Of a DNA stretch of 64,000 nucleotides, positions 46,770 through 56,218 are shown piece after piece. The position numbers and the translations under genes are program-made. Source of the DNA: Nocardioides sp. YIM 152315 (GTDB lineage Bacteria; Actinomycetota; Actinomycetes; Propionibacteriales; Nocardioidaceae); contig NZ_JARGER010000037.1 in the NCBI RefSeq assembly GCF_029210375.1, positions 355,342-419,341 of the forward strand, written 5' to 3'. Position 1 is the stretch's first letter; the number at the start of each line of letters is the position of its first letter. The notes below the pieces were generated by a model. That model saw only the letters and a list, made by a program, of their open reading frames with translations. It did no database searches and was not told where the DNA came from.

Positions 46770-49280
46770 ATGGCCACCGTCCCCGCCTCGGCCAAGGTCG
46801 TCGTGATCGGCGCCGGCATCGTCGGCAACAGCCTCGTGCACCACCTCGCCCGGCTCGGGTGGCGCGACATCGTGCAGCTCGACAAGGGCCCGCTCCCCAA
46901 CCCGGGCGGGTCCACCGGGCACGCCTCGAACTTCATCTTCCCGGTGGACCACTCCCGGGAGATCACCGACCTGACGCTCGACTCGGTGCGGCAGTACCAG
47001 GAGATGGGCGTCTTCACCGAGTCCGGTGGCTTCGAGCTCGCCCGGACCGAGGAGCGCATGGAGGAGCTCCGGCGCCGCATGTCGAGCGCGAAGGCGTGGG
47101 GCATCGAGGCGGAGCTGGTCGACCCGGCGTTCGTGAAGGAGAAGGTGCCCTTCATCGAGGAGGACCAGTTCATCGGGGCCTTCTGGACGCCGAGCGTGGG
47201 CGTCGTCGACTCGCTGCGCGCCGGCACGATCATGCGGGAGGCCGCGCTCGAGACCGGCGCGCTGACCGTGGTCCCCAACGTCGAGGTCACCGGCCTCGAC
47301 GTGGAGGACGGCCGCATCCGCCGGGTGCGCACCGACGGCGGCGACATCGAGGCGGAGTACGTCGTGATCGCGTGCGGCGTGTGGAGCCCGAAGATCGGCG
47401 ACATGGCTGGCATCTCGATCCCGCTGACCCCGGCCGTGCACCAGATGATCAGCGTCGGACCCTGCCCGCAGCTCGCCGAGCGGGAGGGCGAGATCTCCTT
47501 CCCGATCGTCCGCGACATGGACACCTTCTGCTACGAGCGCCAGCACGGCGCCGACATGGAGGTCGGCTCCTACGCGCACCGCGCGATCCTCCACGAGCCC
47601 GAGGACATCCCCTCGATCGAGCAGGCGAAGCTGTCGCCGACCGAGATGCCCTTCACCTCCGACGACTTCGACCCCCAGCTCGAGCAGGCCTACGAGCTGA
47701 TGCCCGAGCTGCTCGGCGCCGAGGGCGCGGAGATGCGCTACGCCATCAACGGCCTGCTGTCGCTGACCTGCGACGGCAACCCGATCCTCGGCGAAAGTCT
47801 GGTCAAGGGGCTCTGGACCGCGGCCGCGGTCTGGATCAAGGAGGGCCCGGGTGTCGGCCGCGCGGTCGCGGAGTGGATGGTCGACGGCCACTCCGAGATC
47901 GACGTCAGCCACAGCGACATCGCCCGCTTCCACCCCCACCAGATGCGGCGCGAGCACACCCGGCTGCGCACCACCGAGGCCTTCATCAAGACCTACGGGA
48001 TCGTCCACCCGGCCGAGCAGTACGAGTCCGACCGCGACCAGCGGTGCTCGCCGATGCACGCGTCGCAGGCGGAGCTCGGCGCGGTGTTCTTCGAGACCGG
48101 CGGCTGGGAGCGCCCGCACTGGTACGAGTCCAACGCCGGTCTCCTCGAGCGGTACGGCGACGCCGTGATGCCCCGCGAGCACGAGTGGGACGCCCGCTGG
48201 TGGAGCCCGATCATCAACGCCGAGCACCTGCGCATGCGCGAGGCCGCGGGCGTCATCGACCTCTCGGCGTTCGAGGTCTTCGACATCGCCGGGCCGGGCG
48301 CCCTCGAGACCGTGCAGACCGTCTGCGTGGCCCAGTGCGACGTACCGGTCGGCAAGGTCGTCTACACGCCGGTGCTCGACCCGGGGGGTGGCTTCCGCTC
48401 CGACCTCACCGTGATGCGACTCGGGGACCGGCACTTCCGCGTCGTCACGGGTGCGGCGCACGGCCCGGCCGACCGCAAGTGGTTCGGCGACCACGTGCCG
48501 GCCGACGGCGTCACCACGCTGACCAACCGCACCGCCGACGTCGTCACACTCGGGCTCTGGGGCCCGCGGTCGCGCGACATCCTCGCCTCGCTCACCTCCG
48601 ACGACGTGAGCGACGCGGGGTTCGGGTTCCTCACCTGCCGCGACCTCCAGGTCAAGGGCACGCCGGTGCTCGCGTCGCGGATCTCCTACGTGGGCGAGCT
48701 CGGCTGGGAGCTGTACGTCGGGGCCGACGACGCCGCCGGACTGTGGGACACCCTCCTCGACGCCGGCGCCGCGCACGGCGCGGTCCCGGTCGGCATCGGC
48801 GTCTACGGCACGACCGGCCGCATCGAGAAGAGCTACCGCGCGTTCGGGTTCGAGCTCGACGGCGAGCGCAGCATCGTCGAGGCCGGCATGCAACGACCCA
48901 AGGTGAAGGCGGCCGACTTCGTCGGCAGGGCGGCGTACCTGGCCCAACGTGAGAGTGCCCCGGAGACGGTGCTGTGCACGCTGGTCGTCGACGACCACAC
49001 GTCGGCGTCGGGCATCAAGCGGTACATGCTCGGCGGCGAGCCGGTCCTGACCCGGTCTGGCGAGTCCCTGACCGACGGGCACGGCCACCACCCGTACGTC
49101 ACGTCGGCCGGCTCCGCGCCCTCGCTCGGCAGGCACCTGCTGCTGGCCTACCTGCCCCCGAGCGAGGCGGTGATCGGCAACGAGCTCGCCGTGTCCTACA
49201 TGGAGGAGCTCTACCCGGTGACCGTCGGCTCGGTCGACGCGACCCCGCTGCTCGACCCGACCAACGAGCGCATTCGATGA
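46770..49280 (+). CDS. Dimethylglycine/sarcosine dehydrogenase-type flavoprotein (DAO + GcvT domains)
   Basis: 836 residues. The N-terminal FAD domain has VVVIGAGIVGNSLVHHLARLG at 10-30 and GGSTGHASN, whose His51 stands where related enzymes bind FAD covalently. The C-terminal half (about 430-830) is a GcvT/aminomethyltransferase-like folate domain (GVIDLSAFEVFDIAGPGALE, SYVGELGWELYV, TTGRIEKSYRAFG). Family enzymes demethylate dimethylglycine or sarcosine, pass CH2 to THF and electrons to ETF. CGGAGAG precedes ATG 46770. The two ETF genes downstream fit this exactly. Confidence 0.9.
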   Translation: MATVPASAKVVVIGAGIVGNSLVHHLARLGWRDIVQLDKGPLPNPGGSTGHASNFIFPVDHSREITDLTLDSVRQYQEMGVFTESGGFELARTEERMEELRRRMSSAKAWGIEAELVDPAFVKEKVPFIEEDQFIGAFWTPSVGVVDSLRAGTIMREAALETGALTVVPNVEVTGLDVEDGRIRRVRTDGGDIEAEYVVIACGVWSPKIGDMAGISIPLTPAVHQMISVGPCPQLAEREGEISFPIVRDMDTFCYERQHGADMEVGSYAHRAILHEPEDIPSIEQAKLSPTEMPFTSDDFDPQLEQAYELMPELLGAEGAEMRYAINGLLSLTCDGNPILGESLVKGLWTAAAVWIKEGPGVGRAVAEWMVDGHSEIDVSHSDIARFHPHQMRREHTRLRTTEAFIKTYGIVHPAEQYESDRDQRCSPMHASQAELGAVFFETGGWERPHWYESNAGLLERYGDAVMPREHEWDARWWSPIINAEHLRMREAAGVIDLSAFEVFDIAGPGALETVQTVCVAQCDVPVGKVVYTPVLDPGGGFRSDLTVMRLGDRHFRVVTGAAHGPADRKWFGDHVPADGVTTLTNRTADVVTLGLWGPRSRDILASLTSDDVSDAGFGFLTCRDLQVKGTPVLASRISYVGELGWELYVGADDAAGLWDTLLDAGAAHGAVPVGIGVYGTTGRIEKSYRAFGFELDGERSIVEAGMQRPKVKAADFVGRAAYLAQRESAPETVLCTLVVDDHTSASGIKRYMLGGEPVLTRSGESLTDGHGHHPYVTSAGSAPSLGRHLLLAYLPPSEAVIGNELAVSYMEELYPVTVGSVDATPLLDPTNERIR

Positions 49281-49312
49281 ACACCCCCGTTCGCCTCGGG
49301 GGACTGTCATGA
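49277..49312 (+). CDS. Coupled mini-ORF (11 codons) before etfB
   Basis: ATG 49277 overlaps the dehydrogenase stop (ATGA). It encodes MNTPVRLGGLS, and its TGA overlaps the ATG of etfB. CCCCCG and CGGGGG in it can pair, placing the etfB ribosome site GGGGGA in the hairpin. This is the shortened form of the 71-bp unit found at 43433 and 56898. Confidence 0.45.
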   Translation: MNTPVRLGGLS

Positions 49313-50052
49313 CTTCCGTACTGGTCTGCGTCAAGCGGGTCGTCGACAGCTCCAGCGAGGTGGTGCTGACCGACGACGGCCAGGCCGTCGACGGCCGGTA
49401 CGCCGGCTTCACGATGAGCGCCCACGAGGAGTGTGCCGTCGAGCTGGCCGTCCAGATCGGCGACGCACGGGTGGTCACCCTCGGTGACGCCGACGCCGTC
49501 GAGCAGCTGCGTGCCGCGCTCGCCGTCGGCTGCACCGCGGCGACGCACGTCGTGGCCGACCCGCAGACGTTCGGCCCCGCCGACGTCGCGCGCGAGCTGG
49601 CCGCAGTCGTCCGCGAGCACGATCACGACCTCGTCCTGCTCGGCAACGACGCCGCCGACAGCGGGGACTTCCAGGTCGGCATCCGGCTCGCCTACGAGCT
49701 CGGCTGGCCGGTGGTCAACGGCGTCGCGACCGTGTCGGTGCAGGACGGCACCATCGTCGCCGACGGCGCCGGACCGAACGGCCACGAGACCTACCGGCTG
49801 CCGCTCCCGGCGGTCGTCACCGTGCTCGAGGGCGGGGTGGAGCCGCGCTACCCGACCGTCCCCGGCCGGATGAAGGCCAAGAAGGTGCCGATCGACGAGC
49901 GGCAGCCCACCGCCGAGCCCGCCGGGCCGGGCCGGGTGCGCCTGCTGCTGCCGCCCCCGGCGCCCTCCGACGTGCAGGTCCTGGGCAAGGGCGCGGAGGC
50001 CGCGCCGGCCGTGGTCGACCTCTTCGAGCGGCTGGGGGTGCTCGCGCGATGA
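49309..50052 (+). CDS. etfB: Electron transfer flavoprotein beta subunit
   Basis: 247 residues of the ETF beta family: VLVCVKRVVDSSSEVVLT at the start, DHDLVLLGNDAADSGDFQVGIRLAYELGWP near 107-136 (AMP/FAD-interface region) and AVVTVLEGGVEPRYPTVPGRMKAKK. It accepts electrons from the dehydrogenase encoded just upstream. It starts inside the mini-ORF's ATGA and its stop overlaps etfA as ATGA. It is a catabolic paralogue dedicated to this operon, by position. Confidence 0.92.
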   Translation: MTSVLVCVKRVVDSSSEVVLTDDGQAVDGRYAGFTMSAHEECAVELAVQIGDARVVTLGDADAVEQLRAALAVGCTAATHVVADPQTFGPADVARELAAVVREHDHDLVLLGNDAADSGDFQVGIRLAYELGWPVVNGVATVSVQDGTIVADGAGPNGHETYRLPLPAVVTVLEGGVEPRYPTVPGRMKAKKVPIDERQPTAEPAGPGRVRLLLPPPAPSDVQVLGKGAEAAPAVVDLFERLGVLAR

Positions 50053-51032
50053 TCGTGGTGCTGGTCGAGACCGACCTGTCCGGCGCCGCCGTCGAGGTCT
50101 CGCGGGAGGCGGTGACCTTCGCGCGCTCCCTGTCCGACGCGGGCGGCGGCGTGCCGATCGACGCCGTCGTCGTCGGTGAGCCGTCGGCCGCGCTCGTCGA
50201 CCAGCTCGCGGCGTACGGCGTGCGCGACGTCCACGCGCTCACCGGCGAGGCGTTCGACTCGTTCGCGGGGGCGGCCTGGGCGTCCGGCGTCCTCGGCGTC
50301 CGCACCGCCAAGAACGCCGTCGTCGTGATGGCGGCCGGCACCCCGCGCGGCAACGAGGTGATGGCGCACGTCGCCGCCCGCGCCGGGGTCGCGATGGCGG
50401 CCAACGTGCTGTCGTTCTCCGGGCTCTCGCCGTTCACGGTCACCCGCCAGGTCGTCGGCGGTGCCGCCCTCGAGGAGATGCGGCTGGCGGATCGCCCGGC
50501 CGTGTTCACGGTCGCCGGCCACGCCGTCGAGGCCGCGCCTGCGGCCGCCGCCGGCGGGGCGCACGTCGTCGTCGAGCGACCGGATGTGGACCCCGCCGAC
50601 CTGGTCGCGCGCGTGGTGTCGACGCAAGCGCCGGAGCCCGACCTGTCGGGCAGCCTGAAGTCCGCGAAGGTCGTCGTCGGGGCGGGCCGCGGCGCCGGCT
50701 CGGCCGACGGGTTCGCCGACCTGCTGGAGCTGACCGAGCTGCTCGACGGCTCGCTCGGCGTCTCGCGCGTCGTCACGTCGCTGGGCTGGCGGCCGCACCA
50801 CGAGCAGGTCGGCCAGACCGGCTCGCGGATCTCGCCCGACCTCTACATCCCCTGCGGCATCAGCGGCGCCATCCAGCACTGGGCCGGCTGCTCGTCGGCC
50901 AAGGCGATCCTCGCGATCAACACCGACGCCGAGGCCCCCATGGTCACCAAGGCGACGTACGCCGTGATCGGCGACCTGCACGAGGTCGTGCCCGCGATCA
51001 ACGCGGAGATCCGGCGCCGCCGGGCCGGCTGA
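50049..51032 (+). CDS. etfA: Electron transfer flavoprotein alpha subunit
   Basis: 327 residues. The C-terminal FAD-binding domain is complete: KVVVGAGRGAGSADGF near 217-232, SLGWRPHHEQVGQTGSRISPDLYIPCGISGAIQHWAGCSSAK and AINTDAEAPMVTKATYAVIGDLHEVVPA. It passes electrons onward to ETF:quinone oxidoreductase, which is not in this window. Four-base overlap with etfB; a strong hairpin terminates the operon 28 bp later. Confidence 0.93.
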   Translation: MIVVLVETDLSGAAVEVSREAVTFARSLSDAGGGVPIDAVVVGEPSAALVDQLAAYGVRDVHALTGEAFDSFAGAAWASGVLGVRTAKNAVVVMAAGTPRGNEVMAHVAARAGVAMAANVLSFSGLSPFTVTRQVVGGAALEEMRLADRPAVFTVAGHAVEAAPAAAAGGAHVVVERPDVDPADLVARVVSTQAPEPDLSGSLKSAKVVVGAGRGAGSADGFADLLELTELLDGSLGVSRVVTSLGWRPHHEQVGQTGSRISPDLYIPCGISGAIQHWAGCSSAKAILAINTDAEAPMVTKATYAVIGDLHEVVPAINAEIRRRRAG

Positions 51033-51060
51033 GCGCCCGGGGCGACGCCCGCCGTGTCGA

Positions 51061-51090
51061 ACACCCCCCTTGCGGGAACAAGGGGGGTGT
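51061..51090 (+). terminator. Hairpin terminator after etfA
   Basis: ACACCCCCCTTG-cgggaa-CAAGGGGGGTGT, a perfect 12-bp stem, 28 bp after the etfA stop. Confidence 0.8.
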
Positions 51091-51129
51091 CGACCCTCCC
51101 GTGCCGACGCGACCGAAAGGGGGCTCCGC

Positions 51130-51315
51130 GTGGAGAACGAGGACAGGACCATCGCCATGGCGGCTCGCTCCGACGACAACCCGCCTCCGGCCTGGGAGCC
51201 GCGGGCCGTCACCCGGGCCCGCGGTCTCGCGGAGCTCCTGGTGCGCCGGCCCGAGCTGAGCGGCGTCTACTCGCCGGCCGACGTCACGGCCGAGGGCGTG
51301 CGCTGGTCGGCCTGA
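51130..51315 (+). CDS. Small hypothetical protein
   Basis: About 61 residues from GTG 51130, preceded by AAAGGGGG at normal spacing (ATG 51157 is an alternative). The sequence is polar, with a possible short helix (AVTRARGLAELLVRRPELSG) and no cysteine, signal or membrane segment. Its position is between the etfA terminator and the M15 peptidase gene. No family recognised. Confidence 0.5.
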   Translation: MENEDRTIAMAARSDDNPPPAWEPRAVTRARGLAELLVRRPELSGVYSPADVTAEGVRWSA

Positions 51316-51367
51316 GCCTGGCGGGCCGGCCGCCTACCCTTGGTCCGGTGAGGCCGGGGGAGGACGA

Positions 51368-52579
51368 GTGACGGGGCGACTGCGTGCCGCAGCGCTCGCG
51401 CTCGTGCTGCTCGCGAGCGGGACGGCGACCGCGTGCGACGGCTCGTCGCGCGCCGACGACCAGCCGGCGGACCCGTCGTCCGCCGCGCACACGGCGACGC
51501 CGCCCAGCGGCCCGACCCTCGACCCCGAGCACGCGGTCGAGCCCCCCGGGCGCCGTACCGGCGTCGTCGGCTATCCCGACATCGTGGTCACCAGCGCCCG
51601 GACGATCGAACCGAGCACGGCGGCCGCGATCCGGGCGGTCCCCGGGGTGCTCGACGTCGCGTCGATCTCCCTCGCCCAGGTCGTCGTGCAGAACCGGGCG
51701 CTCCAGGTCGCGGCGGTCGACCCCGCGACGTACCGGAACTACACGCTGCGGGAGGTGGCCGAGAGCCAGGAGGTCTGGCGCCGGGTCGCGGCCGGTGAGC
51801 TGGCCGTCGACCCGCGGCTGGTACGCCGGGTGCCCGTCGACGACCACGGGTTCGTCGACCTCGGCAGCACGAAGGCGGCGCCGGCGGTCCACATCGGCGC
51901 GCACGCCGAGCAGGCCCCGCTGGTCGATGCGGTCGTCAACGAGACCTGGATCCCCGACCTCGAGATGACCGAAGGCAACGCGCTCCTGATCCGCACCGGC
52001 GGCCGCTCGCCCGACACGCTGCGCAGGCCCATCCAGCGCGCGCTCAGCGGGGCGGACGCCTCGGTCCAGATGACCGACGTCGTGGCCCGGGAGGGCCTGG
52101 ACCCCGACGTCGTGCAGACCGCCGTCGTGGTCGGCACCGTCGCCGACGCGGTCGGCATCTACCGCTACTCGGTGCTGGGCGGCGGCCGGATCGCCCCCGA
52201 GCCCGCCTGGGTCGCGTCGCACATCACCACCGAGCAGGTGCCGATCCTGGGGGCCGTCACCTGCAACCGGCTGATCTTCCCGCAGCTGCGGGCCGCCCTG
52301 CAGGAGGTCGTCGACCGCGGCCTGGCCGACGAGATCCACCCCGGTGAGTACGCCGGCTGCTACTACCCGCGCTTCATCGCCGGGTCCACCAAGCTCTCCA
52401 ACCACGCCTTCGGCCTCGCCCTCGACCTCAACGTCCCCGGCAACCAGCGCGGCACGGTCGGCGAGATGGACCGCGGCGTCGTCGCCGCCTTCGAGCACTG
52501 GGGCTTCACCTGGGGCGGACGCTGGGGCTACACCGACCCGATGCACTTCGAGATGCGTGAGCTGGTCAATCCCGGCTGA
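51368..52579 (+). CDS. Exported M15-family peptidase (D-Ala-D-Ala carboxypeptidase-like)
   Basis: 403 residues from GTG 51368 (GGGGGAGG upstream). The signal sequence ends TATAC at Cys23, a weak lipobox, so it may be a lipoprotein. The C-terminal domain has the zinc peptidase motifs SNHAFGLALDLNV (near 342-354) and the end WGYTDPMHFEMR, as in VanY/M15 enzymes that trim cell-wall peptides. The middle part (about 65-280, PGVLDVASISLAQVVVQN ... VVGTVADAVGIYRYSVL) looks like an extracellular domain of MacB/FtsX type, unusual for M15. Confidence 0.8.
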   Translation: MTGRLRAAALALVLLASGTATACDGSSRADDQPADPSSAAHTATPPSGPTLDPEHAVEPPGRRTGVVGYPDIVVTSARTIEPSTAAAIRAVPGVLDVASISLAQVVVQNRALQVAAVDPATYRNYTLREVAESQEVWRRVAAGELAVDPRLVRRVPVDDHGFVDLGSTKAAPAVHIGAHAEQAPLVDAVVNETWIPDLEMTEGNALLIRTGGRSPDTLRRPIQRALSGADASVQMTDVVAREGLDPDVVQTAVVVGTVADAVGIYRYSVLGGGRIAPEPAWVASHITTEQVPILGAVTCNRLIFPQLRAALQEVVDRGLADEIHPGEYAGCYYPRFIAGSTKLSNHAFGLALDLNVPGNQRGTVGEMDRGVVAAFEHWGFTWGGRWGYTDPMHFEMRELVNPG

Positions 52580-52596
52580 CGTTACTGTCGGGTCCC

Positions 52597-53565
52597 ATGC
52601 GAGCCGTCCAGGTCGTCCAGCCCACCGGTCCCGCCGACGTCGTCGTCACCGACGTCCCCGAGCCGACACCGAAGGACGGGGAGGTCCTCGTCGACGTGCA
52701 CCGGGTCGGGATCTCGTTCCCCGACCTGCTGCTGAGCAAGGGGCAGTACCAGCTCCGGCCGGAGCCGCCGTTCACGCTCGGCGTCGACTTCGCCGGCGTG
52801 GTCGTGTCGGGGCCCGCGGGGTTCGAGCCGGGTCAGCGGGTCGCCGGCGTCGCGGGCCACGGCAACGCCGCCGAGCGGGTGGCCAGCCCCGCCGACACGA
52901 CGTTCGCGCTGCCCGACAGCCTGTCCTTCGACGAGGGCGCGGCCCTGCCGATGAACTACCTGACCGCCCAGTTCGCGCTCGCCGAGCGCGGCCGGCTCCG
53001 CGAGGGCGAGACCGTGCTCGTGCACGGGGCCGCGGGCGGAGTGGGCACGGCGACGATCCAGGTCGCGAAGGGGTACGGCGCGCGCGCGATCGCCGTCGTC
53101 AGCACCAAGGAGAAGGCGGCGATCGCCAGGGCCGCCGGTGCCGACGAGGCCGTGCTGCTCGACGGCTTCAAGGACGCCGCGCTCGAGCTCACCGGCGGAC
53201 GCGGGGTCGACGTCGTCGTCGACGTGGTCGGGGGCGCGGTCTTCACCGACTCGCTGCGCGCCCTGGCGACCCAGGGCCGCCTGCTGGTGGTCGGGTTCGC
53301 GGCCGGGCAGGGCATCCCGGAGGTCAAGGTCAACCGGCTGCTGCTCAACAACGTCGACGTCCGCGGCGTCGGCTGGGGCGCCTTCGCCATGGTGCGCCCC
53401 GGCTACATGCAGCAGCAGTGGTCCGCGCTGCTGCCGATGATGGAGTCCGGCGTCGTCAAGCCGCCGATCGGCTCGACGTACGAGCTCGAGGGGTTCGGCC
53501 GGGCGCTGATCGACATGGAGGAGCGCCGGACGCTCGGTAAATCGGTGGTGCGGGTGCGGGACTGA
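52597..53565 (+). CDS. Zinc-free quinone oxidoreductase-like MDR protein
   Basis: 322 residues of the medium-chain reductase family: a GroES-like N-terminus (VGISFPDLLLSKGQYQLRPEPPFTLGVDFAGVV) and a Rossmann fold with VLVHGAAGGVGTATIQVAKGYGA near 143-165. It lacks the Cys/His zinc ligands, as in NADPH:quinone reductases (QOR). The substrate is unknown. It stands alone between the peptidase and the TOPRIM gene. Confidence 0.9.
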   Translation: MRAVQVVQPTGPADVVVTDVPEPTPKDGEVLVDVHRVGISFPDLLLSKGQYQLRPEPPFTLGVDFAGVVVSGPAGFEPGQRVAGVAGHGNAAERVASPADTTFALPDSLSFDEGAALPMNYLTAQFALAERGRLREGETVLVHGAAGGVGTATIQVAKGYGARAIAVVSTKEKAAIARAAGADEAVLLDGFKDAALELTGGRGVDVVVDVVGGAVFTDSLRALATQGRLLVVGFAAGQGIPEVKVNRLLLNNVDVRGVGWGAFAMVRPGYMQQQWSALLPMMESGVVKPPIGSTYELEGFGRALIDMEERRTLGKSVVRVRD

Positions 53566-53633
53566 CCGCTACCAAGGCTGCATGTCGCGTGACCTCGCCG
53601 CCGGCACGACGTACCGGGCGCTCGGGTGACCCG

Positions 53634-54188
53634 ATGGAGGCACCGCGGGCGGTCGTGCTGGTCGAGGGGGACAGCGACCGGCACGCCCTGCACACCCTCG
53701 CCCGCCGCGTCGGGCGCGACCTCGCGGCCGACGGCGTCGAGGTCGTGGTGCTCGGCGGCATCACGAACATCCGGTCGTTCGCGCTGCGCTACGGGCCGTG
53801 CGGGCTCGGCGTACCCCTTGCCGGCCTGTACGACGCGCCCGCCGAGCCCATCGTGCGGCGCGGACTGACCGCGGCCGGCGTCCCGGTCGACGGCTTCTTC
53901 CGGTGCACGGCGGACCTCGAGGACGAGCTGATCCGGGCACTCGGCGTCGCGGGCGTCGAAGACGTGATCGCCGCCGCCGGCGAGGCCCGGTCGCTGGAGC
54001 TCCTCGCCGGCATGCCCGCCCAGCGGCTGTGGACGCGCGACGCGGTGCTGCGCCGGTTCATGGGGTCGCAGGCCGGGCGCAAGCACCGCTACGCGGCGTT
54101 GCTCGTGGAGGCGCTGGAGCCCGACCGGCTGCCCGCCCCGCTCACGGGCGTGCTCCGGCACGCGATCGAGCTGGGGTCGTCTGCCTGA
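53634..54188 (+). CDS. Stand-alone TOPRIM-domain protein (OLD-like)
   Basis: About 184 residues from ATG 53634. AVVLVEGDSDRHALHTLARR at residues 6-25 carries the TOPRIM Glu and the SD dipeptide of the OLD family, followed by VVVLGGITNIRSF and PLAGLYDAPAEP, where Asp is expected. No ATPase domain is present, unlike classical OLD nucleases. It could be a nuclease or nucleotidyl-transfer protein. Partner unknown. Confidence 0.65.
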   Translation: MEAPRAVVLVEGDSDRHALHTLARRVGRDLAADGVEVVVLGGITNIRSFALRYGPCGLGVPLAGLYDAPAEPIVRRGLTAAGVPVDGFFRCTADLEDELIRALGVAGVEDVIAAAGEARSLELLAGMPAQRLWTRDAVLRRFMGSQAGRKHRYAALLVEALEPDRLPAPLTGVLRHAIELGSSA

Positions 54189-54268
54189 CACGCGCGATTC
54201 CGCGTCGTCGGGCACACGTGGGTCGGGAGGGTGATCCGCGACGTGGGTTCGCGGGCTAGTGTCGCTCC

Positions 54269-56218
54269 GTGAGCATTCTCGAGGACGCCCGCGAGGGCAT
54301 GGACCCCGCCATCCGGCCGCAGGACGACCTGTTCGGTCACGTCAACGGTCGCTGGCTCGAGGAGTCCGAGATCCCGTCCGACCGCTCGAGCTGGGGACCC
54401 TTCGTCCAGCTGGCCGAGGTCGCCGAGGAGCAGGTGCACGCGATCATCGAGGACCTCGCGCGGCGCGTCGCCGCGGGCGACGACGTCGACGAGGACGCGC
54501 GCAAGATCGGTGACCTCTTCCACTCGTTCATGGACACCGAGACGATCGCCGCCAAGGGCCTCGCGCCGGTGCGGCCGCTGCTGAAGGCGGTCGCCGGCCT
54601 GCGCGACGTGCGCGACCTCGCGGCGTTCCTCGGCGAGTTCGAGCGCGCCGGCGGGCACGGCCTCTTCGGCTCCTACGTCGACACCGACAGCAAGAACTCC
54701 GACCGCTACCTCTTCAACCTCGTCCAGGGTGGCCTCGGCCTGCCCGACGAGTCCTACTACCGCGACGAGAAGTTCGCCGAGGTCCGGGAGAAGTACGTCG
54801 CCTACCTGACCCGACTCTTCACGCTGGCCGGCCACGCCTCGCCGGAGGCCGCGGCGGCCACCGTGCTGGAGATCGACACCAGGCTCGCCGCCGGCCACTG
54901 GGAGCGCGCGGAGACCCGCGAGGTCCAGAAGACCTACAACCTGAGGACGAAGGCGGAGCTCGCCGAGATCTGCCCGAGCTTCGACTGGGACGCCTACGTC
55001 ACCAACCTCGGCGGCAGCGACGAGACGCTGGCCGAGGTGTGCGTGCGGCAGCCGTCGTACTTCACGCACCTCTCGACCGTCCTCGACGAGGTCCCGATCG
55101 ACGCCTGGCGCGAGTGGCTGCTCTCCCACGTGCTGCGCGCGGCGGCCGGTTACCTGACCGACGACTTCGTCGAGACCAACTTCGACTTCTACGGCCGCAC
55201 GCTCAACGGCACCCCGGAGCTGCGCGCACGCTGGAAGCGCGGTGTCGCGTTCGTCGAGGGCGCGATCGGCGAGGCCGTCGGCAAGGAGTACGTCGCGCGG
55301 CACTTCCCGCCGCGGTCCAAGGCGATGATGGACGAGCTGGTCGCCAACCTGCTCGCCGCCTACCGCCAATCGATCTCCCGCCTCGACTGGATGACCGAGG
55401 AGACCAAGCAGCGGGCGTACCAGAAGCTCGACACGTTCCGCCCGAAGATCGGCTACCCGGAGAAGTTCCGCGACTACTCGCGGCTCCAGGTGACCCGCGA
55501 CGACCTGATCGGCAACGTCGCGGCGGCGTCGGCGTTCGAGACCGACCGCGAGCTCGCGAAGATCGGCGCGCCGGTCGACCGCGACGAGTGGTTCATGCTG
55601 CCGCAGACGGTCAACGCCTACTACAACCCGGGCACCAACGAGATCTGCTTCCCCGCGGGCATCCTGCAGAAGCCGTTCTTCTCCGCCGACGCCGAGGACG
55701 CCGAGAACTACGGCGGCATCGGCGCCGTCATCGGTCACGAGATCGGTCACGGCTTCGACGACCAGGGCGCGCAGTACGACGGCGCGGGCAACCTCAACGA
55801 CTGGTGGACGCCCGACGACAAGTCCGCCTTCGAGGTGAAGTCGAAGAAGCTCGTCGAGCAGTACGACGGCTTCGAGCCCCGCAACCTGCCCGGCGAGCGC
55901 GTCAACGGCTCCCTCACCGTCGGTGAGAACATCGGCGACCTGGGCGGGCTGACGATCGGCCACACGGCGTACCTCATCGCCCGCGGTGGCGCGGCCTCGG
56001 TCGAGGAGCGGCGCCGGCTCTTCATGAACTGGGCCTACTGCTGGCGCACCAAGCGGCGCAAGGAGCTCGACCAGCAGTACCTCACGATCGACCCGCACAG
56101 CCCGCCGGAGTTCCGCGCCAACATCGTGCGCAACCTCGACGAGTTCCACGAGGTCTTCGAGACCGCGGCGGGCGACGGCCTCTGGCTCGACCCGGCCGAC
56201 CGCGTGCGCATCTGGTGA
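54269..56218 (+). CDS. M13-family (neprilysin/PepO-like) zinc metallopeptidase
   Basis: 649 residues. The catalytic zinc motif HEIGH (VIGHEIGHGFDDQGAQYD, near 490) and the downstream ENIGDLGG Glu are intact, with NAYYNPGTNEICFPAGILQ and the C-terminal family ending LWLDPADRVRIW. No signal peptide or membrane helix is seen, so it is predicted cytoplasmic, as for PepO. It probably degrades oligopeptides. The start is GTG 54269; the stop abuts the convergent CYTH-like gene. Confidence 0.93.
   Translation: MSILEDAREGMDPAIRPQDDLFGHVNGRWLEESEIPSDRSSWGPFVQLAEVAEEQVHAIIEDLARRVAAGDDVDEDARKIGDLFHSFMDTETIAAKGLAPVRPLLKAVAGLRDVRDLAAFLGEFERAGGHGLFGSYVDTDSKNSDRYLFNLVQGGLGLPDESYYRDEKFAEVREKYVAYLTRLFTLAGHASPEAAAATVLEIDTRLAAGHWERAETREVQKTYNLRTKAELAEICPSFDWDAYVTNLGGSDETLAEVCVRQPSYFTHLSTVLDEVPIDAWREWLLSHVLRAAAGYLTDDFVETNFDFYGRTLNGTPELRARWKRGVAFVEGAIGEAVGKEYVARHFPPRSKAMMDELVANLLAAYRQSISRLDWMTEETKQRAYQKLDTFRPKIGYPEKFRDYSRLQVTRDDLIGNVAAASAFETDRELAKIGAPVDRDEWFMLPQTVNAYYNPGTNEICFPAGILQKPFFSADAEDAENYGGIGAVIGHEIGHGFDDQGAQYDGAGNLNDWWTPDDKSAFEVKSKKLVEQYDGFEPRNLPGERVNGSLTVGENIGDLGGLTIGHTAYLIARGGAASVEERRRLFMNWAYCWRTKRRKELDQQYLTIDPHSPPEFRANIVRNLDEFHEVFETAAGDGLWLDPADRVRIW

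Noticed and set aside
46491..49535. 1014-codon ORF on the minus strand
   Set aside because: Antisense to the dimethylglycine dehydrogenase-type gene; no recognisable protein features.
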